Assembly (NCBI GenBank): GCA_003868215.1 | Contig: QWDQ01000098.1 | Span: 1-30,563 of the forward strand | Source of the DNA: Pseudophaeomoniella oleicola | Lineage: Eukaryota > Ascomycota > Eurotiomycetes > Phaeomoniellales > Phaeomoniellaceae | DNA: 30,563 nt | Reading direction: 5' to 3' | Part shown: positions 19,743 through 30,527 of the stretch, piece by piece | Layout of the letters: each line of letters begins with the position of its first letter | Numbering within the stretch: the first letter of the stretch is position 1 | Program-made: the position numbers and the translations under genes | Notes under the pieces: generated by a model | Told to the model about the DNA's origin: nothing | Seen by the model: only the letters and a program-made list of their open reading frames with translations | The model's database searches: none

Positions 19743-21549
19743 TCATGTTGCGTTCTTTTCAGCGTCCCTTTTGCTCTGCTGTTCTTTTTCTTCTTTCTCT
19801 CCCTTCTCCTTTTCCTTCCTCCTCGCCTTCTCCTCCTGTTTCGCCCTGTCCTCTCTTCTCCATCGCCACCCGACCTTCATGTGTATGAACAAAAGGCCGG
19901 TCAAGGCGATGTACACGGCCGCAATCAGGACGCTCAGCCATCCCATCCCACCGAGCCCGTCAAGCATAGGATCGAGAGCCGCGACACCACCGGCGCCGAT
20001 GAGGCAGCGCGTGAGATTCATGGCGCCCGTCACGGCGCCGGCGCGGCTGCGGTTCATGTCGACGAGCAGGGCGGAGATGCACTGGAAGCTGCCGCTGAGG
20101 GTGAGGCCAGCGAAGAAGAGGAGGATGATGGGGCCGGACACGTTCGTGCGTTCCTGGATGACCCAGCCGAATGCGAGGACGATGCAGGCGGCGAGCGAGA
20201 TCAGGATGGCCGCGATTTCGAGCCGGGCTCTTTCAATCGGAAAATCGATCAGGTCCTTCTGCCGGTTCTTGCTCAGCTCGATGCCTTCTTTCTTCGCATG
20301 GCGGCGGAAGTTGCGATCAAGGAACACCCGGCCGGTCACAAAGGAGGAGATGAACGTGCCGACACCGATCGGGAGGTAGCACAGACTGACTTGAAGGGTG
20401 TTGAAATGATAATGATTGGAAAGGGCCGATGGGATCACGGTCAGAATCAGGTAGAATCCGGCGAAGAAGATGGCACTGGTGAATAGAGGAATAAGGTTGG
20501 TACGCGAAAACAGCATCATGAAGCTGCCGAAGATGACCGTACGGAGCTTTTTGGTGGCCTTTGGAAGTGGAGCGGCGGGAACTGTGTCGTTTGAACTTGT
20601 TCTACCCAAAGAACCTGCTTTGCGGCGCTTCATGTATGTCATGAGAGACATATAGAGAATGCCCTTCTTGGGGATCGATCCATCTCCAACGACCGCTCGA
20701 CAGGTCTCTGGCATGACCAAGATGAGGAACGTTATCTCCACCCCCGAGAAAATGGTGAGAAACCAGAAGATGCTCCTCCAACCCAAATATGTCGTAAGCA
20801 ACCCCCCGATCAACGGACCGATCGACGGTCCTATTACGGTTCCCATGGAAACATAGCCAGCATAGCTACCACGTTCAGCAGAGGTGACAATATCACTTAT
20901 CACCGCCATGGCGAGAGAGATAGTGCCGCTGGACCCGGCGCTTTGAAGACATCGGAGAACGACGAGGGCGGCATAGTTGTTCTGTAGGGCTAGACCGATG
21001 TTTGCACACATGTATATGGTGAAGCAGACTACGTAGGCCGGTTTGCGACCGTAGACATCGGAGAGACTACCAACGAAGGTAGGAGCGAGACCTTGAAGGA
21101 TCTGCGCAGATTTGAGTCAATCATTTACCGGCCCGATATAGATACATATATCGAGGTAGCAGAGTTGAAGTAAGAGTCAAGGTTGCATGAGACAAGTCCG
21201 CTCTGAGACGTACCAAGTAGCTCGTGACAGTCAGATTGATCAATGAGTTAGATACGTTGTAATACTCGGCCAAGGTGTTCAGGGCAGGCAGATAGATCTG
21301 AGCGGAAAGCGGAGAGAACAGCCCAGCCGTTCCGGCGACGATGATGATGAATATCTTTTCATGGTGAGTGAAGACTGAGAAGATCGGAGTGGTATTAAGA
21401 TCTGGTTGGTTTGCCGTTGTCGTTGTCGCTGTAGCTGCTATAGGCGCAGGAGCACTTACTGGTGCTGAATTGGTGTCGGCCGTACGTTCTATATCGATGT
21501 CTTGATTCGGCGATGCTGCATCTGTTGGTGATGCTGATTGATCGCCCAT
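19743..21549 (-). CDS. MFS transporter, DHA1 (drug:H+ antiporter-1)-like
   Basis: Two exons (21549-21214, 21101-19743) encode 564 residues. The 112-bp intron (donor GTACGT, acceptor GCGCAG) lies just before membrane helix 2. After a polar Ser/Ala/Thr-rich N-terminus of about 65 residues comes helix 1 with SAQIYLPALN, then motif A GSLSDVYGRKP at about 123-133 in the helix 2-3 loop. TVIGPSIGPLIGG in helix 5 is motif C, typical of antiporters. About twelve hydrophobic segments follow in two halves with a central loop containing RRKAGSLGRTSS, and a strongly charged Lys/Glu-rich cytosolic tail. The closest named fungal relatives in pattern are the Qdr/Aqr1-type DHA1 exporters. The substrate cannot be told from sequence, and no biosynthetic cluster surrounds the gene. 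Confidence 0.92.
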
Positions 21550-22505
21550 GTCCTTTACTGGAATCCAGAAGAAATAATTGAGCTGTCAGCAAACGAAAGA
21601 GAGACGCTTGCTTTGCCGTCTTTGATCTTATAAGGACGGCGCCAGAAGGCACATTTTATACAACGGAACCACAAGATTGGGGGCCATCGACGTTGCAGGA
21701 CATTCGTTCTTTCTAGCATGGAAAACACGGCTCCCCCAGAGTTCAATGTCATTGTTGGAAACGTTCCCTCGCTCTATGACGGCAGGGATCACCGCAATTT
21801 TATTTCCATGGCCTCAAATTTCGGACAGACGACGGGTTACGTAGGATGCATAGGATGCGAGACGGTAAAGCCTTGATCTCGGAATGGAGGATCCCATCTC
21901 GCGCTTGTCTGCAGGCCTGGCCCTCGAACAATGGTGATAATCCATCGTCTCTGTGCCGAAATGGGGCCTTGGTTTGTTGACGGTGAAGTGAAGCCCACTT
22001 ATCCATGCGATTACAATCGACGGGCGGGGATGAAACTCGGCTTTCGCTCTGGGCCTTCCGGGTAACACGGATCCTCTTCGGCCTCTTGAAACACCCGAAC
22101 AAATCAGAGCAAAAGGATTCATGGACAAGGACCATACTATTGTGTGGAGCATCAAGGAAGCACTCCGTGATCTCTATGGTAATTCATTAATGGTTCACAT
22201 ATATCGGAAATACACGTCGTTGACCAGCCAGCGAATCTTGATATTGAATCAATAGGCCAGGAAAGTCGGCAGGGTTCTTCAGAATGCCTCGTCTGACTTG
22301 TTGGATATCGGCATTTCCGATGAATCAAAAGACTGGACTGCTGCTATCTTGAAGCTAGCCCCCCTTCGTAACATGCTTAGTGATTGCCTGTGGACATATA
22401 TTACAAAATAAAATTACACCCCTTCGTGGTCTCGTGAAGCTGCTGCTTATCATTTTTCAACTCCTATAGGCTGTGACAGCGAGTCGTAGATACCTTTCAT
22501 CAGCG
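21550..22505. other. Divergent promoter region between the MFS and PEBP genes
   Basis: About 950 bp without a recognised gene. A stop-free frame of about 110 codons on the minus strand at 21800-22135 has no similarity that I can recognise, and its codon use does not look coding. Regulatory sites for both divergent genes should lie here. Confidence 0.5.
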
Positions 22506-23102
22506 ATGGCAATTATAAATTACGTTGAGGTGGCCCTTGGGAAACTCTTATACTCGGCCCGTGATCACGATGCCGGTCTCTTCACGCGCCTCCCCGTCTT
22601 CGAAGACATCCCAGAAAACCTGACCATCACCTCTCCGGACAATGGCCCCTCCCATTCCTTTCTCCAGAACAACTGCACGCAAATCGGCGCCGACAGGTTC
22701 CCCGAACTCACCTGGACGAAAGAGCCCGCCGACCTCGCAGTCGCCGAGTATCTGCTTATCGTGCAGGACGTCGATGCCCCTCTGCCAGCTGCCATCGTCC
22801 ACGGTCTTTTCTGGGGAATCCCCGGCACGGCCACGCGGATCACTGCTGGAGACATCGAACTCGCTGACAAAGCCAATGGAATATCCAAGGGAACTAAATC
22901 GGGTTGGAGGATCGGAAAGAATCTCCTGGGGACGCGTTATAGAGGTGCCAGGCCGCTGTTGGGACACGGAGAGCACAGATACTTTTATCAGCTTGTCGCA
23001 TTGAGAGAGCCGATTGATCCTCAGGGACTGGATGAGAAGGCGGCAACCAAAGAGCAGCTGGCGGAGAAGATGAGGGAAAACATTGTCGGTTGGGGTTCAT
23101 AG
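22506..23102 (+). CDS. Phosphatidylethanolamine-binding protein family (PEBP, YbhB/YbcL-like)
   Basis: One intronless frame of 198 residues. The reading frame is open further upstream, but the first ATG with a family-like N-terminus is at 22506. LIVQDVDAP (84-92) is the conserved D-x-D-A-P ligand-pocket motif, VHGLFWGIPG (98-107) the next core strand, and ARPLLGHGEHRYFYQLVAL (148-166) the G-x-HRY-F-Q motif. Together these are diagnostic for PEBP. The spacing and the YRGARP form resemble the bacterial YbhB/YbcL-type branch that is common in ascomycetes, more than the CEN/TFL1 or carboxypeptidase-Y-inhibitor (Tfs1) branch. Its function in fungi is largely unknown; anion or phospholipid-headgroup binding and kinase or protease regulation are known for relatives. 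No signal peptide is evident. Confidence 0.9.
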   Translation: MAIINYVEVALGKLLYSARDHDAGLFTRLPVFEDIPENLTITSPDNGPSHSFLQNNCTQIGADRFPELTWTKEPADLAVAEYLLIVQDVDAPLPAAIVHGLFWGIPGTATRITAGDIELADKANGISKGTKSGWRIGKNLLGTRYRGARPLLGHGEHRYFYQLVALREPIDPQGLDEKAATKEQLAEKMRENIVGWGS

Positions 23103-23411
23103 GTAGGTAGATGCGAGAGAAAGTGGGGAGAGAAGCATTGAGGTATGGGAGGGAATTCAACGGTATCAGGGGTGAGAAGAGTGAAAGAACTGTAGAAGAA
23201 ATGAAGCCTAGGAAGAGACTGTTCAGAAAGGAGCATCTTGTTGATGTTTCCATTTCAGGTGCAGCGTCGTCCTTGCTGCTGCTCATTGATGTTGACTGCT
23301 ATCCCCAGAGATATTCTGAATCCTGGCTTTTCAGCCGTGACATGCCTAGTCCACATGTGAAGATCGTTATCCATTTCCTTATTATGAATTTGTAGGTATT
23401 AAAATTACTTG
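23103..23411. other. Convergent 3' region between the PEBP and RRM genes
   Basis: About 310 bp with GGTAGGTAG directly after the PEBP stop and otherwise no recognisable feature. Confidence 0.5.
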
Positions 23412-25100
23412 TCAACGATGTCTCCTTGCACTCTTAGCGGCCTTCCTGTTGTCTTCGCGTCGCTTCTCTTTGGCGGCTTCCCTTCTCCTTCTCTTCCACA
23501 GTCGATTGTTCTCTCCCCGATGTTCGTAAAACCATTTGACAAACTCGGATTGTTCCGAAGACTGGTCTGTACCCTTGGGATCCTGCGTTGTATCGTGTGC
23601 ATTTACACCGCCATCTACATCTGTGGCAATCTTAGTCTTCAAGGGGGAGGCCTGTGTAGGAACATCGACCAGTGTATCTTCAAAATCATCTTCATCTCCT
23701 TCCGAAGCGGATTCAGGTTGCGATCCGCCGGGGAAGAAACTCGTCCGACTCGGTGCGGCAGTATCAGGAGTAGGTGCTGCAGATCGGAGATCGCGATATC
23801 GTCGTTCTTGAGAGGTAAATGGTGTCATTGGAAGATTTGGTTCGCTTTCTTCCATATCTGGGTCAAAGAAGGAAAACGAGGTAGAGATCTCTAGTGATGG
23901 TTTAGAACCGCCATTGACCACATCTTGTGACCTGTCAGCTGCAGGCCCTGGACGCTTGAAGAGTACCTCCAAAGGATGTGGTTGAAGGGGAGAGGCTACG
24001 GTTTCACTTTCTTCCAGACTCAGGCTGGTAGGTTGAGATACATTGATTTTCGGCACCTCTTCTGAATCCGACTCGGAATCCACATCAGATCTAGCATCAG
24101 ACTCGGCGCTTGATGCGGTCTCAGAGTCATCACCTTCTGACGATGTTGCATCTACGCTTGACGAGGGTGTGGATTCGACATCCGATGATGCAGTTGGTTC
24201 CGCCAGATGATCTTGCTTTCTACTAGGCAGTGAGATAGGATCGCTAACCCCATATCTCGGTATTCCACTTTCTGACGTTGAAATGTTTTCGTTGTGGTCC
24301 TCTGGTTCTATCAAGGCGTCATGTTTTCGTTTGTAAGGGACCTGTGCTGGTATTTGAGACCTTCTTGGTGCTTCTGGTGCGTTCTCAATCACATGGCCAT
24401 CCTCATCGACCCAGCCCTTTCCCTCGATGAATTCAATGGCTTTGCCATGATTTCCAGGGTTAGTGTCGCGCAGGAAAGAAGGGACCACAGTAGTCTTTCG
24501 AAATTCATGAACCAACTCCTGTCCTTTATGCTTCTTGATCTTCTTCTTCTTGAGGTCATTCTGCGTGCCTTTGGCTTCTTGCTTGTTCTCGGGAACTTTA
24601 GTTCTGAAGAGACATTCCTCCTTATCGGTGAACTTCGAGGCTGGGGTTTCCTTTGACGTAGAGGATGATTTTTGTTTCTTCCGCTCCTTTCGTCGTGGCT
24701 CCGTCCAGCCTCTTTTCACTTTGCGATCTTCCGGCATCTCGTATCCATACAGAGAAGTACCGTCACCTTCTCGTCTCTTTATTCTCTTAAGCGCAGGTGA
24801 GCTAGATGTCTTTACCACTGCGTTCAAAGCTTGCTCGACTTCTTCAATCGGCCGCTTTGGTGGACGGGCTTTTTCGATACGGATCTTCTTGCCTCTAAGA
24901 ATTGCGCCGTTCAGTCTTTTCTTGAGCTTTTCGGCTTCCGTTGGTGGTAGGTCAACGAAGCCGTAACTGTTTTCTGGAAAGGTAGGTAAAGCATGGAAGG
25001 ATATGTTCTCAGCTTCCTTGGCCAGTGTGGTCGATATTATGGAGGTAGCAAAGTCGGGGGTGAATGGAGTAATATGCAGGCGCACGTTATTCGTTGGCAT
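23412..25100 (-). CDS. RRM-containing nucleolar protein, NOL8-like
   Basis: A single exon encodes 562 residues. The frame stays open upstream to 25118, but the first ATG is at 25100. Residues about 5-83 resemble one RRM: VRLHITPF as the RNP2-like strand, SYGFVDL as the RNP1-like strand, and LRGKKIRIEKARP closing the fold. Then come a Lys-rich segment (about 140-205), a Ser/Asp/Glu-rich acidic segment (about 300-350) of Srp40/nucleolin look, and a conserved-looking C-terminus EFVKWFYEHRGENNRLWKRR followed by a very basic tail suited to nuclear and nucleolar import. N-terminal RRM plus this C-terminal layout is like metazoan NOL8, which works in ribosome biogenesis; fungal members are usually annotated as hypothetical or Srp40-like. 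Nucleolar rRNA processing is therefore inferred. Confidence 0.85.
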   Translation of the reverse strand: MPTNNVRLHITPFTPDFATSIISTTLAKEAENISFHALPTFPENSYGFVDLPPTEAEKLKKRLNGAILRGKKIRIEKARPPKRPIEEVEQALNAVVKTSSSPALKRIKRREGDGTSLYGYEMPEDRKVKRGWTEPRRKERKKQKSSSTSKETPASKFTDKEECLFRTKVPENKQEAKGTQNDLKKKKIKKHKGQELVHEFRKTTVVPSFLRDTNPGNHGKAIEFIEGKGWVDEDGHVIENAPEAPRRSQIPAQVPYKRKHDALIEPEDHNENISTSESGIPRYGVSDPISLPSRKQDHLAEPTASSDVESTPSSSVDATSSEGDDSETASSAESDARSDVDSESDSEEVPKINVSQPTSLSLEESETVASPLQPHPLEVLFKRPGPAADRSQDVVNGGSKPSLEISTSFSFFDPDMEESEPNLPMTPFTSQERRYRDLRSAAPTPDTAAPSRTSFFPGGSQPESASEGDEDDFEDTLVDVPTQASPLKTKIATDVDGGVNAHDTTQDPKGTDQSSEQSEFVKWFYEHRGENNRLWKRRRREAAKEKRREDNRKAAKSARRHR

Positions 25101-27021
25101 GACTGTCACAGATAACACGGCGAAGACATTCCACCTTTCAACCTTGGTCTATTCTGTATCCATGGCGTCCCAGTGGCGCTGTCGGTCACGTTCAGGCTAT
25201 AAGAGCTGCGATGTTCTGGGCTTGGAGAGGTCACTGGCCAGGATTAAAAAAGTTTCTGGCGGCCGCAGAGAAGCTGATAACGGAGATAATAGGTACCTAG
25301 GTACGATAATGGTGACAGTACAGTACAGGACGGTACAGGACAGAGCAGGGATCCCCGCATAAGTTGAGATTCAGCCATCGCAGTCACCACTCACTCTATT
25401 GATACAGTCATAGTACGGCGGATACTCGACTTGTTCGTTTCCATATCTCTCTTGCTGAAGAGGAAGCGGTCAGAGCTGGTAGCATACCGCAGGTATCAAA
25501 GTCATATCTTCTAGATGCAATCATTTGGGTATTTCTCTCTGGCCCTCAGCACACCGGACTGCTTGACCTAAGTACCCAAGATAGAGACAGAGTAATTACG
25601 AAATCTATATGTGGGATCTTTCTTTCCCCCGATAAGAGAGGCTGGACTTTTTCAGCATTTGGCCGAAAACGTGAGGACTTTGGAACCTCCTTGAATTCTG
25701 GTGCCTGAACTACGATAGAACAGTTCAGCTTGATCCACTCATGAAGCCACAAGATTAGAATAAAAGTGAGGAGTTGGCTGAGCTACTCGAGCTTGAAAGA
25801 AGCAAACAGCGGCTTTCATCCACACTTTCTTGCATATGCTTTTTCAAGAACCGGATCTTGACTGATCTAAGGCAACTTGGGCGTCATCGGCTATCGGAAT
25901 TCATGCAGGCTGAGGCTACAAAATGCTTCATATCTTATCCGCCCAACTTGGCATAGAGTTGGGTCACACAAGAAGAGGCTCGACCGTATACTAGTAACGT
26001 TAGCCACAGTAGCAATCACGCTGAGTCGAGGGTAGAAAGTCAGCAAGTACAAGATATAGACAATGATAAGGATAAGGTCAAGAAGTGAAGTCGGGTTGAA
26101 GGTCCCGCTTCCAAGTGTTGGGTATCGTCAGCACTCTGGGAGGCGTAGACAAGTCTCATCCTGCTTGTCATCCATGGAGTAAAAGGCCGTAACACTATCT
26201 CTGATCCTGACAGACAGAACAATCAAGGCTGATGACCTAATGATAGGTAAATGAGAAGATCAAAATAACCGGTATTTTTTACAGTTGATAGCCTCAGATC
26301 TGGTGTGATAGGTACCTACCTACCCCCTAAAGATGGAGGCAAGTAAGGAATACCGTGAAACCCCCCTCAGTAAATGCCATTCACCCCCGCCTCCAAGTCT
26401 TCTCAGGGGTCCTTAGCAAACGCTACAATTAGTCAACCTTACCCATAAACATCTTTATCTTTGCGGCATACCTTAGGTATCTTAGGTATCTTAGGGGTAC
26501 CCTAGATTAAGGTACATGTAAAGTAATTTGCTGTGTACTGACCTTACGTACTTCCCCGTCTCCAACATCTCCTCTCACTTTCTCTTTCTCTTGCTCTCCC
26601 TTCTCTTCCGATGGGATCAGCTGTCGATTGTCGATTGTCAATTACCGTCACTATTTCTGTCGCCATAGGTTGACTGAATACTTATCAATTATCTATCATT
26701 TGACTTATCACCATCAATCCTCCGGGTCAAGTGACAATCAAAGCATCGCCTTCTTATCTTTGTATCTTCCCCGTAAAGCTGTGGAACCGGCTGTCGTTGC
26801 GCCATAACATCACATCGAAAGCGTCGCATGATTATTACGTTCAAGCTGTTACCCCCGCCACTGTATTCGACCCTGGTCGATCTACCACCTGACGCTTTGT
26901 GAGGATTTCACTGTCGCAAATGGCTTGATCAAAAGGCCCCTCGTCGACCTCGTGGCGACCGGTTTTATTCTATCCGCATCTTCCCGCAGTTGTTGTTCCA
27001 GGAATATAGCATACCATCATA
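25101..27021. other. Divergent intergenic region between the RRM and Sip5-like genes
   Basis: About 1.9 kb with no recognised gene. Contents include TACAG/GTACAG direct repeats at about 25316-25340, TAGGTACCTAGGTAC at about 25291-25305, the palindromic GATAGGTACCTACCTACC at about 26308-26325, and a tandem (CTTAGGTAT)n at about 26470-26492. Before the Sip5-like start, a CT-rich tract at about 26556-26610 looks like a fungal core-promoter pyrimidine stretch. Confidence 0.55.
26556..26610 (+). promoter_or_regulatory. Pyrimidine-rich tract, probable core promoter of the Sip5-like gene
   Basis: A long C/T-rich stretch (with ctttctctttctcttgctct) lies about 410 bp upstream of the Sip5-like ATG. 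Such tracts commonly precede transcription starts in filamentous fungi. It is assigned by position and composition only. Confidence 0.4.
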
Positions 27022-29705
27022 ATGGGGAATTCACAGGGGAGGGAATCACGACATCCACACTCGTTATCGCACTCGGATTCACCGGCTCATCCCTCTACAT
27101 CCCCACGGCCTGAGCCAGGCTCCGGTGACGGTGCCGGAATTGTCACTTATTCCAGAAGAAATGGGCGAGGGAGCGTGCCTGATCTCTCATTCCTCGGCAT
27201 CAGCACAAGCCATGGAGATCGAGATGTGGCAAGCTTGGAAACTCGCAGAGAAACTAAAGCGGAAAGGGAGGCGCGGAAAGTTGAGAAAGAAAGGGCAGCA
27301 AGGTTGAAGGAACGTGAGCGAAGCATGCGCGAAGAGCATGTCGACGGGGGCTTTCTAGTAACACAAGGAGTCTACGTTGGTTCAGAGGACTTCAGTAAGC
27401 CTATTGTGAGACAGTTAATGGTACGACTCCTTCTGCGCTGCAAAACTATTCTGACCAGTCATAGATTGAACGCAAGCTCGCACCTTTTTGGAGAGGCTTG
27501 AACGATTTCAACGAGTCATGGGCTGAACACCAGTTGATGGCAGCGGCAAGGGGGATGGAAATACCGCCGGCGGACCATGTGCCACCGGAGTTAGAGTATC
27601 ATCTTACCTCGAGGGCCCAAGCCAACGAGCAGCAGCTATCTTCTGAGAGGAACATCAAAAACCTAACGGTTCCGATTGGCTCGCGCTCACAATCCTACAA
27701 CTCCGATCAATCCGGCCATTTATCTCCTTACAATCCTGGCTCCTCACTTCCATCTCCTTCATCGCCATTAGCTTCGCCTCCCACGGCCACCAGCATATTT
27801 AGAACAAGAGCAAAGACTCTGGCTTCTTTGGGGACAGCATCACGGAACAATTCGCAGACGGATATGTTACCCCGTGAGATTCAGTTACCGAAAGACCCCT
27901 TCGTCAACGGGCAACCCATCGAGGTCTATTTATACAAGGACGCGACAGAATGTCCCATATGCTTTCTGTACTATCCGCCATACTTGAATACGACAAGATG
28001 TTGCGACCAACCAATTTGCTCCGAATGTTTCGTGCAGATCAAGAGACCAGATCCACATCCGCCGGAGCACCACGAAGATGGGTCACAGCCTGCTGCTCCG
28101 CCAACAGTGACCTCGGGTGATGGAGAAGGTGAAAATGGACAGCTGGTCTCTGAGCCTTCGACTTGCCCTTTCTGTAAGATGCCGGAGTTCGGTGTAACTT
28201 ACCAGCCTCCGCCTTTTAGAAGAGGCCTTGCATTTGCCCCAGGTCCAGGTTCCATCGGCAGGCAGGCCTCTGCAATGTCGTCACAAAGCTCGGTAAATTC
28301 TGTTACTTCTCCGGGACCAACGCGAAGGCGAGGTACATCACTCTCCACGACGGCTCCTGGCGTCATCACTACCGATCGAATTCGTCCGGATTGGGCCACG
28401 AAATTGGCTGCCGCTCGAGCCCATGCTGCTCGAAGATCGGCCGCAGCTACAGCACTTCACACTGCAGCATTCTTGATGGGCAACAACAATAACGGCACCG
28501 GCCGGGAAGGGTCAGATCCTCGATCATTTGGTGGGTTTGGTAGAAGGCTTCTCCGGAACGGTAGTGGGGACGAGAGCCCTGGTGCGAGCAGTACTCATCT
28601 CAATGCTTTGGCGTTCCTTGCAGAGCGCGCCCAACAACAAGCGAGGCAAAGAGCACAAAGCGCTGGATCGAACGAGGGAGAAACAGGGGCCTTCCTTCCT
28701 CCGCCGCGGGGGAGCAGCAACAGGCGGAGCCGTGTTGACGATCTCGAAGATATGATGATGATGGAAGCTATTCGCCTCAGTCTCGCCAGCGAGGAGGAAC
28801 GACGAAGAAAAGAAGAGAAAGAGGCTAAAAAGGAAGCGAAGAAAAAAGACAAAGCAGAGAAAAAGGCGGAAAAGACAGCCAAGAAAACCGGCCTCTACAC
28901 GCTTAATTCGAACACCAGCAGCTCCAATTTCGAAAGTAGCGAATCCGTCACAGAATCTGGGGTGTTTGGAAGGACTGAGAGTGGGTCTAGCTTACATGGC
29001 CAACAGTCCGGTGGCGTCTCTAATGCCAAGGGAAAGGCTGTCGAACGTGACACAGCCAGCCTCTCATCGGCTCAAAACATTCCATCTTCGTCAGCAACTC
29101 CGCCACAGCCAATCCCGGGCTTGTCCGTTTCTCCATCTTCGCCTGTCTCTCCTGGGAAGGCATCCCCCACGTTTCCGCCATCAGCAGCAGACCGATTCAG
29201 AGGCTCTCAACTCCGGCACATGTCCACCGCTTCGTCATCTACTTCTTCGCTTGTCGACCAAACAGGAACCTCGGTAGGTACTGATACCGGGTTCCCCTCT
29301 GGATCTGGTACTCCAGTGTCTGGACAAGTACCAAGTGCTGGAGATGGCGGAGCGGGCAGCGAACCAATGTTCAACTTCAAGAGCCTGACAGCTACCTTGA
29401 TTGGAGAAGAAGATGAAGACGACAAAGGAGCAAAGGGAGAACACGTTGAGGATGTGCAAGAGCCTCAAGGGACCGCTGAGGAGAGTCCCAGTCCGAATGG
29501 AATTCCGCATTTTTCAACTGCTCCTATGGAAGGGGAGGAAATGGTCACCGCAAAGCAACCAAGAATCTCGAATCCCATGAGGGTAGATAACGATGCGGCA
29601 ATATCGCCAAAGGCTCCTGATCAAACGGACAAAGCAGATGAAAAGCCAATCGCCGAAGGACGAGAGGTGACTACAGTCAATACAGCCCCCGGATTCAGCC
29701 ATTAA
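27022..29705 (+). CDS. Sip5-like RING-type zinc-finger protein
   Basis: Two exons (27022-27420, 27465-29705) encode 879 residues. The 44-bp intron has donor GTACGA, branch CTGAC and acceptor CATAG, joining RQLM to [12 protein letters not shown]. The start MGNSQGRE is a plausible N-myristoylation site. Residues about 115-160 ([12 protein letters not shown] ... [15 protein letters not shown]) match the conserved Sip5 N-terminal block. A RING-like zinc site follows: CPIC (296-299), [10 protein letters not shown] (about 313-322), and CPFC (from 367) after an acidic insert. Yeast Sip5 binds the Snf1 kinase and the Reg1/Glc7 phosphatase. At about 558-577, [13 protein letters not shown] is a good match to a ubiquitin-interacting motif and runs into a Lys/Glu coiled stretch. 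The C-terminal 350 residues are low-complexity Ser/Pro/Thr with an acidic patch. Ubiquitin-related signalling in glucose response is inferred. Confidence 0.9.
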
Positions 29706-30432
29706 GTATAGTATTGGGGAATTTGGACTATTACGTTACGTACACCTCCGTGAAAATGGGATCCATGTAGCCACGGCTGTGAGGATGGGGTCCTATTAAC
29801 ACAGACCATGTTGTATGAGGCATCATCTGGACGATCCCGTTAGATCTTTGATACTTCCTACAGCGCACGTCCAGCAGGCAACGACGCCATTGCCATTAGG
29901 AGCATTCAAGTATTGGCACACTCGTGTAGATGCCAGAGAGACTAGAGGCAGGAATCCGTGTGGACCACAAAGGACAGTTGAAACGAGCTTGCATTACCGA
30001 AGGAATATATCACACCGCCATTCGAAAACATGGATGGGACAATCCCTTTCAGAGGCTTGAAGTACCTCTTTCTGGGTTTCTTATGGTGTTCGGGTACTTT
30101 CGATAACGGAGAATAAATCGTGAAATGGACGGGGAGGAGGGGGGGAATATAAAATGGGAATTGCCATTACGGTGCTTGCTCCATTCATTACTCACGTACC
30201 TAGGTATGTATGTATCTTCTATATGCATGTACTTACCAAGGATTTCTTTGTATCTTTTTCTCCTGTAGATTCAACGGCATATATTGGTATCATTATTGTG
30301 AATGTTTGTTAACTTGGCGTTGGAAAACATCTGGAGAACTCATTACCTCATGATGATGATGATGATGGGCGTATGCAAGTTAGCCCAATAAGTAGAGAAT
30401 ATATGGATTCTTTGCTGTGAAGTATTGAAAAA
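29706..30432. other. 3' flank of the Sip5-like gene
   Basis: No gene is recognised. This is likely the 3' UTR of the Sip5-like gene followed by intergenic DNA with a G-rich run (about 30131-30146), ACGTACCTAGGTATGTATGT at about 30195-30214, and a (GAT)n run at about 30351-30368. Confidence 0.55.
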
Positions 30433-30527
30433 GGGGGGGGGGGGGGGGGGGCCCCAAAGGGGGGGGGGGGGGGGGGGGCTTCCCTTTTCCCCCCCCCCCC
30501 CCCCCATTTTCCCCCCCCCCCGCCCCG
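30433..30527. other. Poly-G/poly-C low-complexity end, likely sequencing or assembly artefact
   Basis: Runs of about 19-20 G, four C, three A, another long G run, then two long C runs separated by a few T are packed into 95 bp next to the window end. Real fungal DNA rarely looks like this, whereas read ends with failed signal do. Confidence 0.7.

Noticed and set aside
19881-20486. 201-codon plus-strand frame within the MFS gene
   Set aside because: It lies antisense to well-conserved membrane helices and has no family match.
21800-22155. Overlapping minus-strand frames of about 110 codons
   Set aside because: Two frames overlap each other, neither resembles a known family, and the position suggests promoter DNA of divergent genes.
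29815-30060. 81-codon frame after the Sip5-like gene
   Set aside because: No recognisable domain or promoter context; probably 3' UTR.
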